Source: Trichormus sp. NMC-1
Lineage (GTDB): Bacteria > Cyanobacteriota > Cyanobacteriia > Cyanobacteriales > Nostocaceae
DNA: 38,354 nt
Assembly: GCF_001858025.1 (NCBI RefSeq)
Contig: NZ_LZQD01000014.1
Location: 1 to 38,354 of the forward strand
Direction: 5' to 3'
Shown: positions 26,595 to 36,348 of the stretch, in pieces
How the letters are laid out: every line of letters begins with the position of its first letter
Numbering within the stretch: the first letter of the stretch is position 1
Translations under genes and position numbers: made by a program
The notes under the pieces: generated by a model
Told to the model about the DNA's origin: nothing
What the model saw: the letters and a program-made list of their open reading frames with translations, nothing else
Databases searched by the model: none

Positions 26595-27923
26595 GTGTCT
26601 GAGCAAATTTTTTCTGATATTCCCCAAGTAGAACTGTTGCAATGGTTAGCACGCGGTTCTCTCAAACAAAACCTACTGCGTGCAGTTCGTTTGTGGGTGT
26701 GGTTGCGTTCTTTATACGGTGAAGGTCAAGACCATGTATTCTTAGAGGATGGCTTTACCTTGGCAGACTGGAAAAACGCTTTTTTCAGTTCCACACACCC
26801 CAAAGGAGAAGCAATTCCTCAATTCCATGACCCTAACTGTCATTGTGCCAAAACTACCGCTGACTGGTTGTTTGATGCCAAAACTGGATTGGATAAGGAA
26901 ACTTGGAAGCGATCGCTATTATCCCACATTAATATCTCTAATTTAGATGAAATTCTACACAAGCAATTATTTGGCGTAACTCGTCGTTCCTTACAAGCAG
27001 ATTTACAAATTTTAGGAGAATTAGGTTGGCTAGAAAATCGAGAACAAAAATATCATCGAGTTAAATCTTTACCTTCTCGTCCTATAACCACCAAACATAA
27101 TTATAATGAACTATATTTTCTCAACCAAGTAGATTTAGAAGAAATTGCCCAAAATCTTTCTCAAAAAATCGGTGGTGTCCAGCGATTCTTTTTTAAACTA
27201 GACTATGTTGTAACTGCTATAGACCAGGTTGAAAATTGGCAGGATGAACTCCGCAAACTCTGGTCACAAACCCCAGTACCACCAATCAGTTTAATTTATA
27301 ACAGTGCTAGACTAAGAGAATCTAGAGAATGTTTAGTTTATCCAGTCTGTATTTACTATGTGCAACGTGCAGTTTATTTGTGCGCTTTTGGCGAAAGTCC
27401 TGATAAAAAAACAGATTGGTATAACTTTCGTTTAGATAGAATTGAAAATATTACACCAATTGAATGGACAAATACTAGCATTCCCAAGACTTTACAACAG
27501 CGTTATCACCAGAGGAATTTACCAAACCCAGAAGAAATAGAATTGCAAATGGACAAAGCATTAGGATTTGACTTTTATTTGGAATCTCGACTGATGCTGT
27601 TACGATTTGAGCGAGATTATCATGACCGCTACATTCAGGATACCTCTCGGCATAACACTTTTAAATTGATTGACTACCAAAAAGCGAAAAGCTTGATTCA
27701 AAATTCTGTAGTTAATTTAGAACAAAAGGCAGAATTATTAAAAGTTTTTGCGAATCGTTCACCAAAGGATGCTTATTATAGTCTTCAATATCGACATGGA
27801 GATAATAATGTAATTATGCGTTTACGAGCATGGCGACCGAAAGTAGAAATTTTGCTACCTTATGATTTAAGGCAAAGAATAGCTGCCGATATTACCAAAG
27901 AAATAGGGCTTTATCATATATAA
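26595..27923 (+). CDS. WYL-type CRISPR-associated transcriptional regulator (TIGR03985-like)
   Basis: The 442-residue protein starts with GTG. Its N-terminal part looks like a winged HTH (LFGVTRRSLQADLQILGELGWLE, residues ~130-155), followed by a WYL-like domain: PPISLIYNSARLRESRECLVYPVCIYYVQRAVYLCAFGE, then NFRLDRIENI. This matches the cyanobacterial CRISPR-linked WYL family. Sll7009 of Synechocystis 6803, a related protein as far as I recall, represses a CRISPR-Cas locus. It diverges from the csx3-csm operon and points toward array 2. Ligand and target sites are unknown. Confidence 0.85.
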   Translation: MSEQIFSDIPQVELLQWLARGSLKQNLLRAVRLWVWLRSLYGEGQDHVFLEDGFTLADWKNAFFSSTHPKGEAIPQFHDPNCHCAKTTADWLFDAKTGLDKETWKRSLLSHINISNLDEILHKQLFGVTRRSLQADLQILGELGWLENREQKYHRVKSLPSRPITTKHNYNELYFLNQVDLEEIAQNLSQKIGGVQRFFFKLDYVVTAIDQVENWQDELRKLWSQTPVPPISLIYNSARLRESRECLVYPVCIYYVQRAVYLCAFGESPDKKTDWYNFRLDRIENITPIEWTNTSIPKTLQQRYHQRNLPNPEEIELQMDKALGFDFYLESRLMLLRFERDYHDRYIQDTSRHNTFKLIDYQKAKSLIQNSVVNLEQKAELLKVFANRSPKDAYYSLQYRHGDNNVIMRLRAWRPKVEILLPYDLRQRIAADITKEIGLYHI

Positions 27924-28015
27924 TTAGTCAATAATGAATGCTTCACTATTTGTAAACAAATAAATCTTGACAAGTAACTTGTTAAATTTTACCCTTATAT
28001 AAGGATAAATTTGGC

Positions 28016-28199
28016 AAACCTAGAGCGGGGTCAAAAACCCTGGAGATTCGCCAAATCCCCAGAACCTAGATAATTGAATACTTTCAGCGTTTCATTAGTT
28101 TCAGTTGGCAGTTAACCCAAAGCCTGAAATGAGGTTTTTTGAGAGGTCTGCCAAAATCACTCCTGGATTCCGCCCGCAGATTATGTTTCAGATGGCGGG
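28016..28199 (+). promoter_or_regulatory. Leader of CRISPR array 2
   Basis: This is the inverted counterpart of the array 1 leader. It keeps the blocks CTAGAGCGGGGTCAAAAACC, TTTCAGCGTTTCATTAGTTT, GCCTGAAATGAGGTTTTTT and TTTCAGATGGCGGG abutting the first repeat at 28200. The TTGACA of leader 1 reads TAGATA here. The two leaders face outward from the cas island. Confidence 0.88.
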
Positions 28200-31100
28200 G
28201 TTTCCACATAACTAATCCCCGCAAGGGGACTGAAACAAAAGCCTGTACCACGTACCATCGAATCTTCAGCTTCCGGAAGGCGAAGCCAAAGGAGTTGATG
28301 TTTCCACATAACTAATCCCCGCAAGGGGACTGAAACAAAAGCCTGTACCACGTACCATCGAATCTTCCCGCTGGGTTTCCACATAACTAATCCCCGCAAG
28401 GGGACTGAAACAGCTTCTTTAACTGCTAAAGGCATAAAATCATTATCGTTTCCACATAACTAATCCCCGCAAGGGGACTGAAACATCCTTGTTTCTGGCA
28501 GCTTCCTCATATTGTAATCGTGAGTTTCCACATAACTAATCCCCGCAAGGGGACTGAAACTTGATTGGGTTAATGTTGATCTGAATAACAAGTCTTTGGT
28601 TTCCACATAACTAATCCCCGCAAGGGGACTGAAACAATTGTTGGCAAACCAAGCGATCGCAAGAATGGATGTTTCCACATAACTAATCCCCGCAAGGGGA
28701 CTGAAACCACCTTCTCTAACGGGCAATCTGTCCCAGCGTTGGCTTTGAGTTTCCACATAACTAATCCCCGCAAGGGGACTGAAACATTATCTATGAGCGA
28801 TCGCAATTTTGACTGATACTCCTTAGTTTCCACATAACTAATCCCCGCAAGGGGACTGAAACCTACCTGTAATAGATGTTCATTTTTTCTACCTTCCTGG
28901 TTTCCACATAACTAATCCCCGCAAGGGGACTGAAACTATCTACTGGTTCCTACTGGAGAGTAATCTCCGATGGTTTCCACATAACTAATCCCCGCAAGGG
29001 GACTGAAACATATATCCGATGAAGCTAGTGGCGTGTTCGGGACGACAAAAGTTTCCACATAACTAATCCCCGCAAGGGGACTGAAACTCCAATTTTACTC
29101 CCATCAACTCAGCAAACGTCTTTGTTTCCACATAACTAATCCCCGCAAGGGGACTGAAACCCTCTCTCATACCTTGTGTATCAAGGGAGGAAAACAAGGT
29201 TTCCACATAACTAATCCCCGCAAGGGGACTGAAACAGAAAATGGAAATCGGAATTTTTATCTCAGACTGGAGTTTCCACATAACTAATCCCCGCAAGGGG
29301 ACTGAAACAGGCACTTTGATACTATATAGATTCTAGCGTGTAGCTAGGGGGTTTCCACATAACTAATCCCCGCAAGGGGACTGAAACAATACTTCTATCC
29401 GGGGAAAACTGAAAGGTCATTGTTTCCACATAACTAATCCCCGCAAGGGGACTGAAACGAAAGAAGAGGAAAGGATACAACCCAGACACAGAACGGGTTT
29501 CCACATAACTAATCCCCGCAAGGGGACTGAAACGATCCGATCTTGACAACTGGCTGATTGAGTAGCTTTGTTTCCACATAACTAATCCCCGCAAGGGGAC
29601 TGAAACCACTCGATACCCGCTTTCAGGCTTACAGATTTACGGAGTTTCCACATAACTAATCCCCGCAAGGGGACTGAAACGGGTAAAATGTCGGATCATT
29701 CTACTTGCGATCGCGGTTTCCACATAACTAATCCCCGCAAGGGGACTGAAACTAGATATCAAGTCAGGGTTGAAAGCTTAGGAATAAGTTTCCACATAAC
29801 TAATCCCCGCAAGGGGACTGAAACATCATTAAAACCAAAAGCAGCCCCACTACCAATATCAGTTTCCACATAACTAATCCCCGCAAGGGGACTGAAACCA
29901 GTTTCATCCAGCAAAATAACCGCGTCTTGAATTTCCAAGTTTCCACATAACTAATCCCCGCAAGGGGACTGAAACCTAAAAATGAGTTACTTGCCTTGGA
30001 TCGTTTACACTGACTTAGGTTTCCACATAACTAATCCCCGCAAGGGGACTGAAACCTCGATCCGAATCTAACGGACAAACGTATTTAGAACGTTTCCACA
30101 TAACTAATCCCCGCAAGGGGACTGAAACAATCTGGAAAAGCTGCTGCAATTAGCTCTTTATTGAGTGTTTCCACATAACTAATCCCCGCAAGGGGACTGA
30201 AACAATCTGGAAAAGCTGCTGCAATTAGCTCTTTATTGAGTGTTTCCACATAACTAATCCCCGCAAGGGGACTGAAACCAAACTTACCCTCCAAGCCTCC
30301 AATAGCCGCACTTAAGTTTCCACATAACTAATCCCCGCAAGGGGACTGAAACAGGGGTTAAACGAGTTATATTCTGACTTCGTGACTAATGTTTCCACAT
30401 AACTAATCCCCGCAAGGGGACTGAAACATGATGAGGAGAAGGAATTGCCCCCCGCACTCCAACGTTTCCACATAACTAATCCCCGCAAGGGGACTGAAAC
30501 CGAAACTAGCGATACCGAGCAATGCGATAAGTTGCATGTTTCCACATAACTAATCCCCGCAAGGGGACTGAAACATAAGAATAAGCCTCACCACAAGCAT
30601 AAACGCCGTTTCTGGTTTCCACATAACTAATCCCCGCAAGGGGACTGAAACACAACCTTGGGGCAATGGTAACTCGTAGAGCCTACGGTTTCCACATAAC
30701 TAATCCCCGCAAGGGGACTGAAACAATTCTGGACTCAAATTATGTCCATTAATGATGTTTCCACATAACTAATCCCCGCAAGGGGACTGAAACATCGCTT
30801 CTTAGCAGCATCTTCCTTCCGAACCTTCATAGTTTCCACATAACTAATCCCCGCAAGGGGACTGAAACGTTAGCTATCATGTGACCAAATTCATCCCATG
30901 TGACAGTGTTTCCACATAACTAATCCCCGCAAGGGGACTGAAACCATTAACACTCAATTCACATCAACCTTGTGACGGTCTAGAGTTTCCACATAACTAA
31001 TCCCCGCAAGGGGACTGAAACAAGATTTGCCTCTAATTCTGGTGAATTTTCAGAGGGCTTGTTTCCACATAACTAATCCCCGCAAGGGGACTGAAACCAG

Positions 31101-32057
31101 AGACGTAATCAACGTAATCACATTTTAAGGGTGCAGTAGTTTCCACATAACTAATCCCCGCAAGGGGACTGAAACAACCCATGATCGTTGTCCTATTTTT
31201 GTACGGTAAACCGTTTCCACATAACTAATCCCCGCAAGGGGACTGAAACTCAAGCATCTGTTGAGGAGTCAAAGCGATCGCAAAGGTTTCCACATAACTA
31301 ATCCCCGCAAGGGGACTGAAACTTCATGCCCGCAACTTGGGCAAATAGTTAGCGACTTAGTTTCCACATAACTAATCCCCGCAAGGGGACTGAAACGAGA
31401 GTCTTGAATTATTCATTGAGAGTCGGTCTGGACTCGTTTCCACATAACTAATCCCCGCAAGGGGACTGAAACACCCAGCTTTAGAATCTTTACCAATCTT
31501 GTCAAACTTCGTTTCCACATAACTAATCCCCGCAAGGGGACTGAAACTTTTTGCTGTCTGACTATCTGGCAAGCGTTCCTCTGGCGTTTCCACATAACTA
31601 ATCCCCGCAAGGGGACTGAAACAAGCCACCATCATCAAGAGTGAAATGGTCAGTAAAGTTTCCACATAACTAATCCCCGCAAGGGGACTGAAACATACCT
31701 GAGCAATACTGGATGCGTTACCTTGAGAAGTTTCCACATAACTAATCCCCGCAAGGGGACTGAAACATTATGGAGTTCATTGGAAGAAGAATTACAATGG
31801 AGTTTCCACATAACTAATCCCCGCAAGGGGACTGAAACTTTGGAGCGGGTGCTACTCAAACCGCTACTTCTTGGGTTTCCACATAACTAATCCCCGCAAG
31901 GGGACTGAAACGCAGCGATAGACAGTCCCCTCACAAAACTGTCAACTAGTTTCCACATAACTAATCCCCGCAAGGGGACTGAAACTTGCTTTCGTCCAAT
32001 CGCGAGTAGGTTTTTGAGTGGTTTCCACATAACTAATCCCCGCAAGGGGACTGAAAC
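28200..32057 (+). CRISPR. CRISPR array 2, 52 repeats / 51 spacers, transcribed rightward
   Basis: 52 copies of the same 37-bp repeat as array 1, here in transcribed sense (GTTTCCACATAACTAATCCC then CGCAAGGGGACTGAAAC), run from 28200-28236 to 32021-32057. Spacers are mostly 33-42 nt. The first spacer (28237-28299) is 63 nt, and its first 31 nt equal the first 31 nt of spacer 2 (28337-28374). Spacers at 30129-30166 and 30204-30241 are identical. The repeat is uniform up to the last copy, without obvious decay at the trailer end. A cas6-HTH gene begins 42 bp after the last repeat on the same strand. Confidence 0.99.
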
Positions 32058-32099
32058 CGAGTAAAATACTGAGCATAAGATCATGTAGCATCAAAAAAA

Positions 32100-33239
32100 A
32101 TGCCAAGAGCAGCTACATCCAACAAACGCAAAACCCCATCAAAAAACACCCCTTTGGTATGGGCTGATGATACTGAATTAGTTGGTTTAGTCTTTGACCT
32201 AGAAGTAACCAATTCCACATCGCTATACTCGCAATATACTATTGGACTTCATGCTTGGTTTCTAGACCAGGTGCGGCAAATTAACCCAGACCTTTCAGCA
32301 TATCTGCATGATGGCGAATCAGAAAAACCCTTTAACATTTCTGCCCTCGAAGGTCAACTACTTCCCAGCGGAAAACAACTACAACTACAAGCAAATCACA
32401 TTTACCGCTGGCAGATTAACGCCATTTCTCAACCAGTAGTTCAGTTCTTGAGTCAGTGGTTAAACCAACCTCCAACTACTTTGAAATTAAGGGATGCTTC
32501 CTTACAAGTAAAACAGATAAGTATTGTCCATCCACCAACTACTTATAAACAAATACTACAATTATCCACAGAAACCCGCAGAAACATTAATCTGAGTTTT
32601 ATTTCTCCTACCAGTTTTCGCCGCAAAGGGCATCATCTCCCCCTTCCCGTTCCCTTCAATCTTTTCCATAGTTACCTCAGACGCTGGAATGATTTTTCAG
32701 GAATATCCATAGAACAAGACGCTTTTCTAAACTGGATAGATGAAAACGTCATCATTCACAAACACCGCTTAGAATCAGTCAAAGTCGCAGCAGGTAAACG
32801 TGGTTCAGTGACTGGTTTTACAGGGGCAATTTCCTTGGGTTTGAGTAAAAGTGCTTTAGCTAATATTGAGTTTACCCAATTATTTTATGCCTTAGTCCAA
32901 CTTGCTCCCTACTGTGGAACAGGCCACAAAACTACCTTTGGACTCGGACAAACCTGCTTAGACTGGGTAGAACCAGAATCAAATACATCTTCTGGAATGA
33001 TCACAAACTTGCTCCCAGAACGCATCGAGGAATTAACAACAATATTCACAGCACAACGCAAACGCACAGGAGGCGATCGCACCGAAAAAATCGCTACAAC
33101 CTGGGCAACAATTTTAGCACGGCGAGAAATGGGGGAATCATTACAAGTAATAGCTGAGGATTTAGAAATACCTTACACCACAGTGAAAACCTACGTCAAA
33201 CTCGCTCGTCGGGCGCTTAAAGATACACATAGCACTTAG
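32100..33239 (+). CDS. cas6: Cas6 fused to a C-terminal helix-turn-helix
   Basis: The 379-residue protein is a Cas6 with an added DNA-binding domain. The Cas6 part has YTIGLHAWFLDQV (candidate catalytic His), AYLHDGESEKPFNIS, LSFISPTSFRRKG, LPVPFNLFHSYLRRWNDF and the loop YCGTGHKTTFGLGQT near residue 285. From ~300 on there is a helical linker and GESLQVIAEDLEIPYTTVKT, a sigma-region-4/LuxR-like HTH (residues ~341-370). The ATG follows an A-run with no good ribosome binding site, 42 bp after the last repeat of array 2, so it may be made from array read-through or from a promoter in the trailer. An HTH on Cas6 suggests a link between crRNA maturation and transcription. Confidence 0.9.
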   Translation: MPRAATSNKRKTPSKNTPLVWADDTELVGLVFDLEVTNSTSLYSQYTIGLHAWFLDQVRQINPDLSAYLHDGESEKPFNISALEGQLLPSGKQLQLQANHIYRWQINAISQPVVQFLSQWLNQPPTTLKLRDASLQVKQISIVHPPTTYKQILQLSTETRRNINLSFISPTSFRRKGHHLPLPVPFNLFHSYLRRWNDFSGISIEQDAFLNWIDENVIIHKHRLESVKVAAGKRGSVTGFTGAISLGLSKSALANIEFTQLFYALVQLAPYCGTGHKTTFGLGQTCLDWVEPESNTSSGMITNLLPERIEELTTIFTAQRKRTGGDRTEKIATTWATILARREMGESLQVIAEDLEIPYTTVKTYVKLARRALKDTHST

Positions 33240-33284
33240 TCATGGAATTGACATTACTATTTCAAGGTGCAAGATATGAGTTGA

Positions 33285-33302
33285 GAGGATGTTTGAAAAG
33301 TT
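33285..33302 (+). repeat. Solo IS-end-like sequence
   Basis: GAGGATGTTTGAAAAGTT matches the presumed IS5-like terminal repeat at 32-49 (GAGGGTGTTTGAAAAGTT) with one mismatch and in the same orientation. No transposase lies beside it. It could be the scar of a lost element. Confidence 0.45.
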
Positions 33303-33331
33303 GCAAATTATACTCTAAACCCCTCTCCAAA

Positions 33332-33391
33332 CCTCTCCCCCACAGGGAGAGAGGCTTTGATTCTTACTCCCCTTCCCTGGTAGGGAAGGGG
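33332..33391. terminator. Two hairpins of a dispersed cyanobacterial repeat after cas6-HTH
   Basis: CCTCTCCC and GGGAGAGAGG pair at 33332-33354, and CCCCTTCCCT with AGGGAAGGGG pair at 33369-33391 (10-bp stem, 3-nt loop). The sequence belongs to the CCCTCTCC/GGGGTTGGGGGTTAGG class of dispersed cyanobacterial repeats. It may end transcription of array 2 and cas6-HTH. Confidence 0.5.
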
Positions 33392-33422
33392 TTGGGGGTT
33401 AGGTTCTGAGACTTTTGATGTT

Positions 33423-34647
33423 ACCCAAAAAAATGGGTCGAAAGCCTTGCCCTTCTAGGGCGACTTTGATATAATTATACTCATGAAAACACTGAAGTTT
33501 AAGTTATATGAACACAAAAGGAATAAACACCTCAAACGGATGATTAACGCCGCAGGAGTGATTTATAACCATTGTATTGCTCTACATAAACGGTACTACA
33601 GAATATGGGGCAAACACTTAAACTGTACAAAACTTCAGTCGCACATTGCCAAACTAAGAAAACGCAATTCTTTCTGGCAATCAGTGGGTTCTCAAGCAGT
33701 ACAAGATATTTGTCAACGAATTGAGAAGGCATACCAATTATTTTTCAAGCACAACAAAAAAAGAGTAAGACCACCAGGGTTTAAGAAAGTTAAGAAATAT
33801 AAATCTTTCACTCTTAAACAAGCTGGCTATAAATTATTAGGTGGTAATAGAGTAAAAATTGGGAATCGAGTATATCAATTTTGGAAATCTAGAGAAATAG
33901 AAGGAAAGATTAAAACAATAACCATAAAGCGTACTGCATTAGGTGAAATGTTTATGGTTATTGTAGTTGATAATGAGTTAGAACCAGAAATCAAATCAAC
34001 GGCTGGTAATATAGCGGGATTTGACTTTGGTTTGAAAACTTTCCTAACCTGTTCTGATGGAACTAAAATTGATGCACCAGAATTTCTCAAACAATCTCTA
34101 AATGCTATTAAGAAGGCTAGTAGACATCATTCCAAAAAGGTAAAAGGCTCAAATAACAGAGAAGGAGCGAGAAAGAATTTAGTTCGTAAACACGAAGATG
34201 TTTGTAACACAAGACGTGATTGGTTTTGGAAACTAGCACATACATTGACTGACAAGTTTGATGTTTTATGTTTTGAAACTTTAAACCTCAAAGGAATGCA
34301 ACGTCTTTGGGGTAGAAAAATATCAGACTTATCTTTTGGAGAATTTCTACAAATATTAGAATGGGTAGCCAAAAAGAAAAACAAACAACTTGTTTTTGTA
34401 GATAAGTGGTATCCATCTAGTAAAACCTGTTCTTGTTGTGGTCATGTTTTAGAAAGTCTAGATTTATCCACTAGACAGTGGTGTTGTCCATCATGCAATT
34501 CTGTAAATGGACGTGATGAAAACGCTGCTAAGAATATTCAAATGGTTGGGGCATCAACCATTGGGTTAGGCGATGTGAGACTGGCTATGCCAGCAATTGC
34601 TGTTTGATCCCAGAATCCTCACCCTTCTAGGGTGGGGAGTATGTCAA
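33423..34647 (+). mobile_element. IS200/IS605-family element (TnpB only)
   Basis: The element contains tnpB but no tnpA. Left-end hairpins are ACCC(A7)TGGGT at 33423-33438 and GCCCTTCTAGGGC at 33449-33461. The right end has ACCCTTCTAGGGT at 34621-34633, sharing the CCTTCTAGGG core. The right boundary is placed after GTATGTCAA at about 34647, because the C39 ABC gene resumes in frame there; the left boundary is approximate. Without tnpA it would need a transposase in trans. Confidence 0.8.
33483..34607 (+). CDS. tnpB: TnpB RNA-guided endonuclease of IS605-type element
   Basis: The 374-residue protein is a TnpB, the transposon-encoded ancestor of Cas12, which uses a right-end-derived omega-RNA. 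The RuvC triad is present: Asp181 in GFDFGLK, Glu265 in FETLNLKGM, and Asp345 in GRDENAAKNI. The zinc finger CSCCG...CCPSC lies at 316-338. Length and motifs suggest an intact enzyme. Its omega-RNA would be expected from the 3' end of tnpB into the right end, with a guide read from the flank beginning near 34648. Confidence 0.94.
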   Translation: MKTLKFKLYEHKRNKHLKRMINAAGVIYNHCIALHKRYYRIWGKHLNCTKLQSHIAKLRKRNSFWQSVGSQAVQDICQRIEKAYQLFFKHNKKRVRPPGFKKVKKYKSFTLKQAGYKLLGGNRVKIGNRVYQFWKSREIEGKIKTITIKRTALGEMFMVIVVDNELEPEIKSTAGNIAGFDFGLKTFLTCSDGTKIDAPEFLKQSLNAIKKASRHHSKKVKGSNNREGARKNLVRKHEDVCNTRRDWFWKLAHTLTDKFDVLCFETLNLKGMQRLWGRKISDLSFGEFLQILEWVAKKKNKQLVFVDKWYPSSKTCSCCGHVLESLDLSTRQWCCPSCNSVNGRDENAAKNIQMVGASTIGLGDVRLAMPAIAV

Positions 34648-35460
34648 GGCATCTTCACAAGCTTTAACCAGTTGCTCATCTGTAACTGTATCATCCCATA
34701 AAGTCAAATTATCCCGTACTGTACCCCCAAACAGAAAAATATCTTGTTCCACCAGTGAGAAGGAACTCGCTAACACCTCTCTGGGAATCTCGTTTCTGGG
34801 AGTCCCATCAAAGAGAATTTCCCCCTCCCAAGGTTGATAAAGTCCACAAATGAGTTTAGCTAGGGTAGATTTTCCTGAACCACTCGCACCCACTAGCGCA
34901 ACTTTTTGTCCTGGTTGCAAAGATAAACTGAAATTTTCAATCAATGGCGGATCAACATGAGAATAACCAAAGGTGACATTCCGTAACTCCACATAACCTT
35001 GTAGTTTGGAAGGTGAGATTTTAGACTGAATATTTTCTATAACTTGCGAGTTTTCCACCTCTGGATCAAGAGAATTGCCTAAAACATCATCTAAACGATT
35101 CAAATCTCCTTCTAATTCCTGGAGGGTACTCCCAAAATCTATTAAGGTATTCACAGGCTGCTGAAAACTCAGCATTAAACTTTGAAATGCCACCAACATC
35201 CCAATGCTGAGGTTGCCATCCATGACTCGCCAACCCCCAACCACTAAGATCAACATAGAGGTTAAAGAGTTGAGAAGGATTGGCAAAACTCCTAATATTT
35301 GGTTAGTAACTGCTAAATCTTGCTGGGCGCTGATAGCTTTGGCATAATAACCAGACCATCGAGAAAAGAAATCTGACTCCAAAGCCGATGCTTTCAAAGT
35401 TTCCATACTCTGAAGTGCCGCAATACTAACTCCATCGGCTTTCCCCCAATCTTGCACCAA
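34627..35460 (-). pseudogene. C39-peptidase ABC exporter, 3' part (membrane and ATPase domains), truncated
   Basis: This is the second fragment of an NHLM/bacteriocin-type ABC exporter. It has transmembrane segments (ILGVLPILLNSLTSMLILVV), FGSTLQELEGDLNRLDDVL, and the ATPase with Walker A GASGSGKST and Q-loop LVEQDIFLFGGTVRDNL. It stops at KACEDAL followed by TYSPP, which is IS605 right-end sequence. The signature C-loop, Walker B and H-loop are missing, so the ATPase is dead. The lost 3' end is not found on the other side of the IS, so the junction includes a deletion. Confidence 0.88.
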
Positions 35461-36082
35461 TGGTAATAGTCATCCCTAAAATCAGAGGACGCAACCATTC
35501 AGTAAGATTTTCCACCAACACCTGATCCACAAACACTTGACTAAATACCGGAATTGCTAAACCGGGCAATACCAGTAGAAATCCAGCTAAAACACAGTAA
35601 AGAATGGCAGCAAATGAACCCTGTAAGCGGTCTATCAATCCTGAAATGACATTGGATTTACGACCTCCTTCAGAAAAATCTGCTCCTGGTTCTATCACTA
35701 ACACAACCCCAGTAAACCCCTCGTCAAATTCTTCCCAAGAAATTTTACGGGGTCCAGTGGCGGGATCATTAAGAAACACCCAATGTTTATTCCATCCTTC
35801 CACCACCAGGAAGTGATTAAAATTCCAAAAGACGATATAGGGAGGAGATATTTGTTGCAGTTGTTCTATGTCTTCTACTTTAAAGCCATCGGCTTCCATT
35901 CCGTAGCGTCTAGCAGCCAGAATCAAATTAGAAGCTTTGCTTCCATCACGGGAAACTCCACACTCAATGCGGAGTTCGGCTAGAGGGACAATGCGGTTGT
36001 AGTAGGCAAGGATAATGGCCAAGGAAGCTGCACCGCATTCGACTGCTTCCATTTGTAGGATAGTGGGGGTTTTAACACGCAC
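35426..36082 (-). pseudogene. C39-peptidase ABC exporter, 5' part (peptidase and first membrane segments)
   Basis: The first 218 codons hold a complete C39 peptidase: VECGAASLAIILAYY (catalytic Cys), FNHFLVVEGW (His) and FLNDPATGPRKI (Asp). The first membrane helix FAAILYCVLAGFLLVLPGLA follows. After RPLILGMTITI the frame shifts and the protein ends in nonsense (GARLGESRWS). About 100 residues of the membrane domain expected in this family are absent between this part and the 3' part, so an internal deletion plus frameshift lies near 35455-35470. The peptidase could in principle be made alone. In intact loci such proteins cleave and export double-glycine leader peptides. Confidence 0.86.
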
Positions 36083-36348
36083 TTTTGGGCGGTATAACAG
36101 GTAAGTTCAATTTATCGTTAGTCAAGACCGTCCGTCAACGTCACCGACGAAAGGCTGCTCGCTCTCTTGACATTTGGGCTGATACCTTAACTTGACACCA
36201 ATGGGATTTAAACCCCTGTTATGTGTTGATTAGGGTATAAAGTTATGACTATTGCAGTAGTGATTGGTAAAATTCTTGTATCTATCCTGAATTTCTCACA
36301 AATGTCAAAGTGCCACCTTTTGTACTTTTAAAATTCCACTTCTTTTAT
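36083..36348. other. Intergenic region, no clear gene
   Basis: A plus-strand open stretch (about 36110-36198) encodes KFNLSLVKTVRQRHRRKAARSLDI-like basic text, but I cannot assign it. GGTATAACAGG near 36094 and CCCCTGTTATG near 36213 form a loose inverted repeat that might mark the ends of a small lost element. Nothing else is visible. Confidence 0.3.

Noticed and set aside
954-32057. Spacers that target this window itself
   Set aside because: I saw no clear match by eye, but I could not check all 99 spacers; a pairwise search of every spacer against the window and genome would settle it.
28181-32084. Open reading frames inside array 2
   Set aside because: Same cause as in array 1; repeat-derived, no start signals or conservation expected.
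33544-34384. Minus-strand ORFs across tnpB
   Set aside because: Shadows of a well-supported tnpB gene.
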